From Clostridia bacterium (GTDB lineage Bacteria; Bacillota; Clostridia; Oscillospirales; CAG-272): a DNA stretch of 8,328 bases. Position 1 is the stretch's first letter. The number at the start of each line of letters is the position of its first letter. The stretch covers positions 1 to 8,328 of the forward strand of contig JAFTNI010000072.1 of assembly GCA_017451975.1 (NCBI GenBank), read 5' to 3'. The notes beneath the pieces were generated by a model. It searched no databases and was not told where the DNA came from. It saw only the letters and a program-made list of their open reading frames with translations. Positions 8,164 to 8,328 of this stretch are shown here, one piece after another. The position numbers were made by a program, and so were the translations under genes.

Positions 8164-8328
8164 TTATTCTTCCAAAGCATTGATCTTTTCCATCAACCTA
8201 ATAAACCTCTCATTTTTATATAACGGCTTGAAAACATCTTTTTCAAGATGTACAAGCAGCATTTCCTTCGGTTCATAGTAGGGATAGTTGAAATCCATTT
8301 CATATGTTTCAAGCATCGGTGTTTTTAC
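8164..8328 (-). CDS. Unknown protein, C-terminal end only
   Basis: On the minus strand a frame is open from the window edge (8328) to TAA at 8164-8166, giving the last 54 residues of a protein whose start lies outside. The piece reads as real coding sequence: no stop from the edge, a hydrophilic, helix-prone composition (PKEMLLVHLEKDVFKPLY, then KNERFIRLMEKINALEE at the end), and a stop just short of a terminator shared with the convergent gpsA. No membrane segment or catalytic motif is visible. The ending, with a pattern like DVFKPLYKNERFIRLMEKI, vaguely recalls the last repeat of TPR-containing regulators, where an F-x-P-L-x(3)-x-R-F-x-x-L pattern is common; this is only a hint. I do not assign a function. 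Confidence 0.6.
   Translation of the reverse strand, partial: VKTPMLETYEMDFNYPYYEPKEMLLVHLEKDVFKPLYKNERFIRLMEKINALEE

Noticed and set aside
8227..8250. Two overlapping inverted repeats (CTTGAAAA/TTTTCAAG and CATCTT/AAGATG) that could form exclusive hairpins.
   Set aside because: They are short, A+T rich and lie within the coding frame of the minus-strand gene, where they encode a plain Leu-Glu-Lys-Asp-Val-Phe stretch; chance is the better explanation.
1..8328. Mobile elements, CRISPR arrays, tRNA or rRNA genes, defence or toxin-antitoxin genes.
   Set aside because: No transposase or recombinase motif, no regularly spaced repeats, no tRNA-like cloverleaf and no unexplained coding gap over 300 bases were seen.

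Overview
The window reads as ordinary core-metabolism DNA from an anaerobic, low-to-mid GC Firmicute, most likely an uncultured gut member of the Clostridia (Oscillospirales or Christensenellales type). The reasons are the stand-alone form of AICAR formyltransferase, the single-chain clostridial/Bacteroides-type FGAM synthase of about 1230 residues, the monofunctional formate-tetrahydrofolate ligase, and strong GGAG/GGAGG ribosome binding sites. The taxonomic placement is inference; no marker gene for it is present.

Layout from left to right. Positions 1-291 hold the 3' end of an AICAR formyltransferase gene (purH type). A short gap of 88 bases follows, dominated by a perfect 12-bp hairpin. 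Next come purD (380-1660), purL (1660-5355, overlapping purD by one base) and fhs (5370-7037, 14 bases after purL), all on the plus strand. A strong hairpin terminator (7046-7077) closes this run. gpsA (7104-8111) follows, itself closed by a second terminator (8121-8158) whose left arm is identical over 13 bases to the first. The last 165 bases carry the 3' end of a gene on the minus strand, convergent with gpsA, which I cannot name.

How the genes work together. PurD makes GAR, PurL converts FGAR to FGAM with glutamine-derived ammonia, and AICAR formyltransferase carries out the next-to-last step to IMP. Fhs makes 10-formyl-tetrahydrofolate from formate, ATP and THF, which is the one-carbon donor for AICAR formyltransferase (and for PurN, not seen here). 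The first four genes are thus a purine operon segment with its own formyl-donor supply. gpsA makes sn-glycerol 3-phosphate for phospholipids and is functionally separate.

I looked for mobile elements, CRISPR repeats, tRNA or rRNA genes, riboswitches and defence or toxin genes and saw none. There is no previously undescribed system that I can support here. The points worth a second look concern the stand-alone AICAR formyltransferase, the intergenic hairpins, the lack of room for a gpsA promoter, the repeated terminator and the unnamed minus-strand gene.
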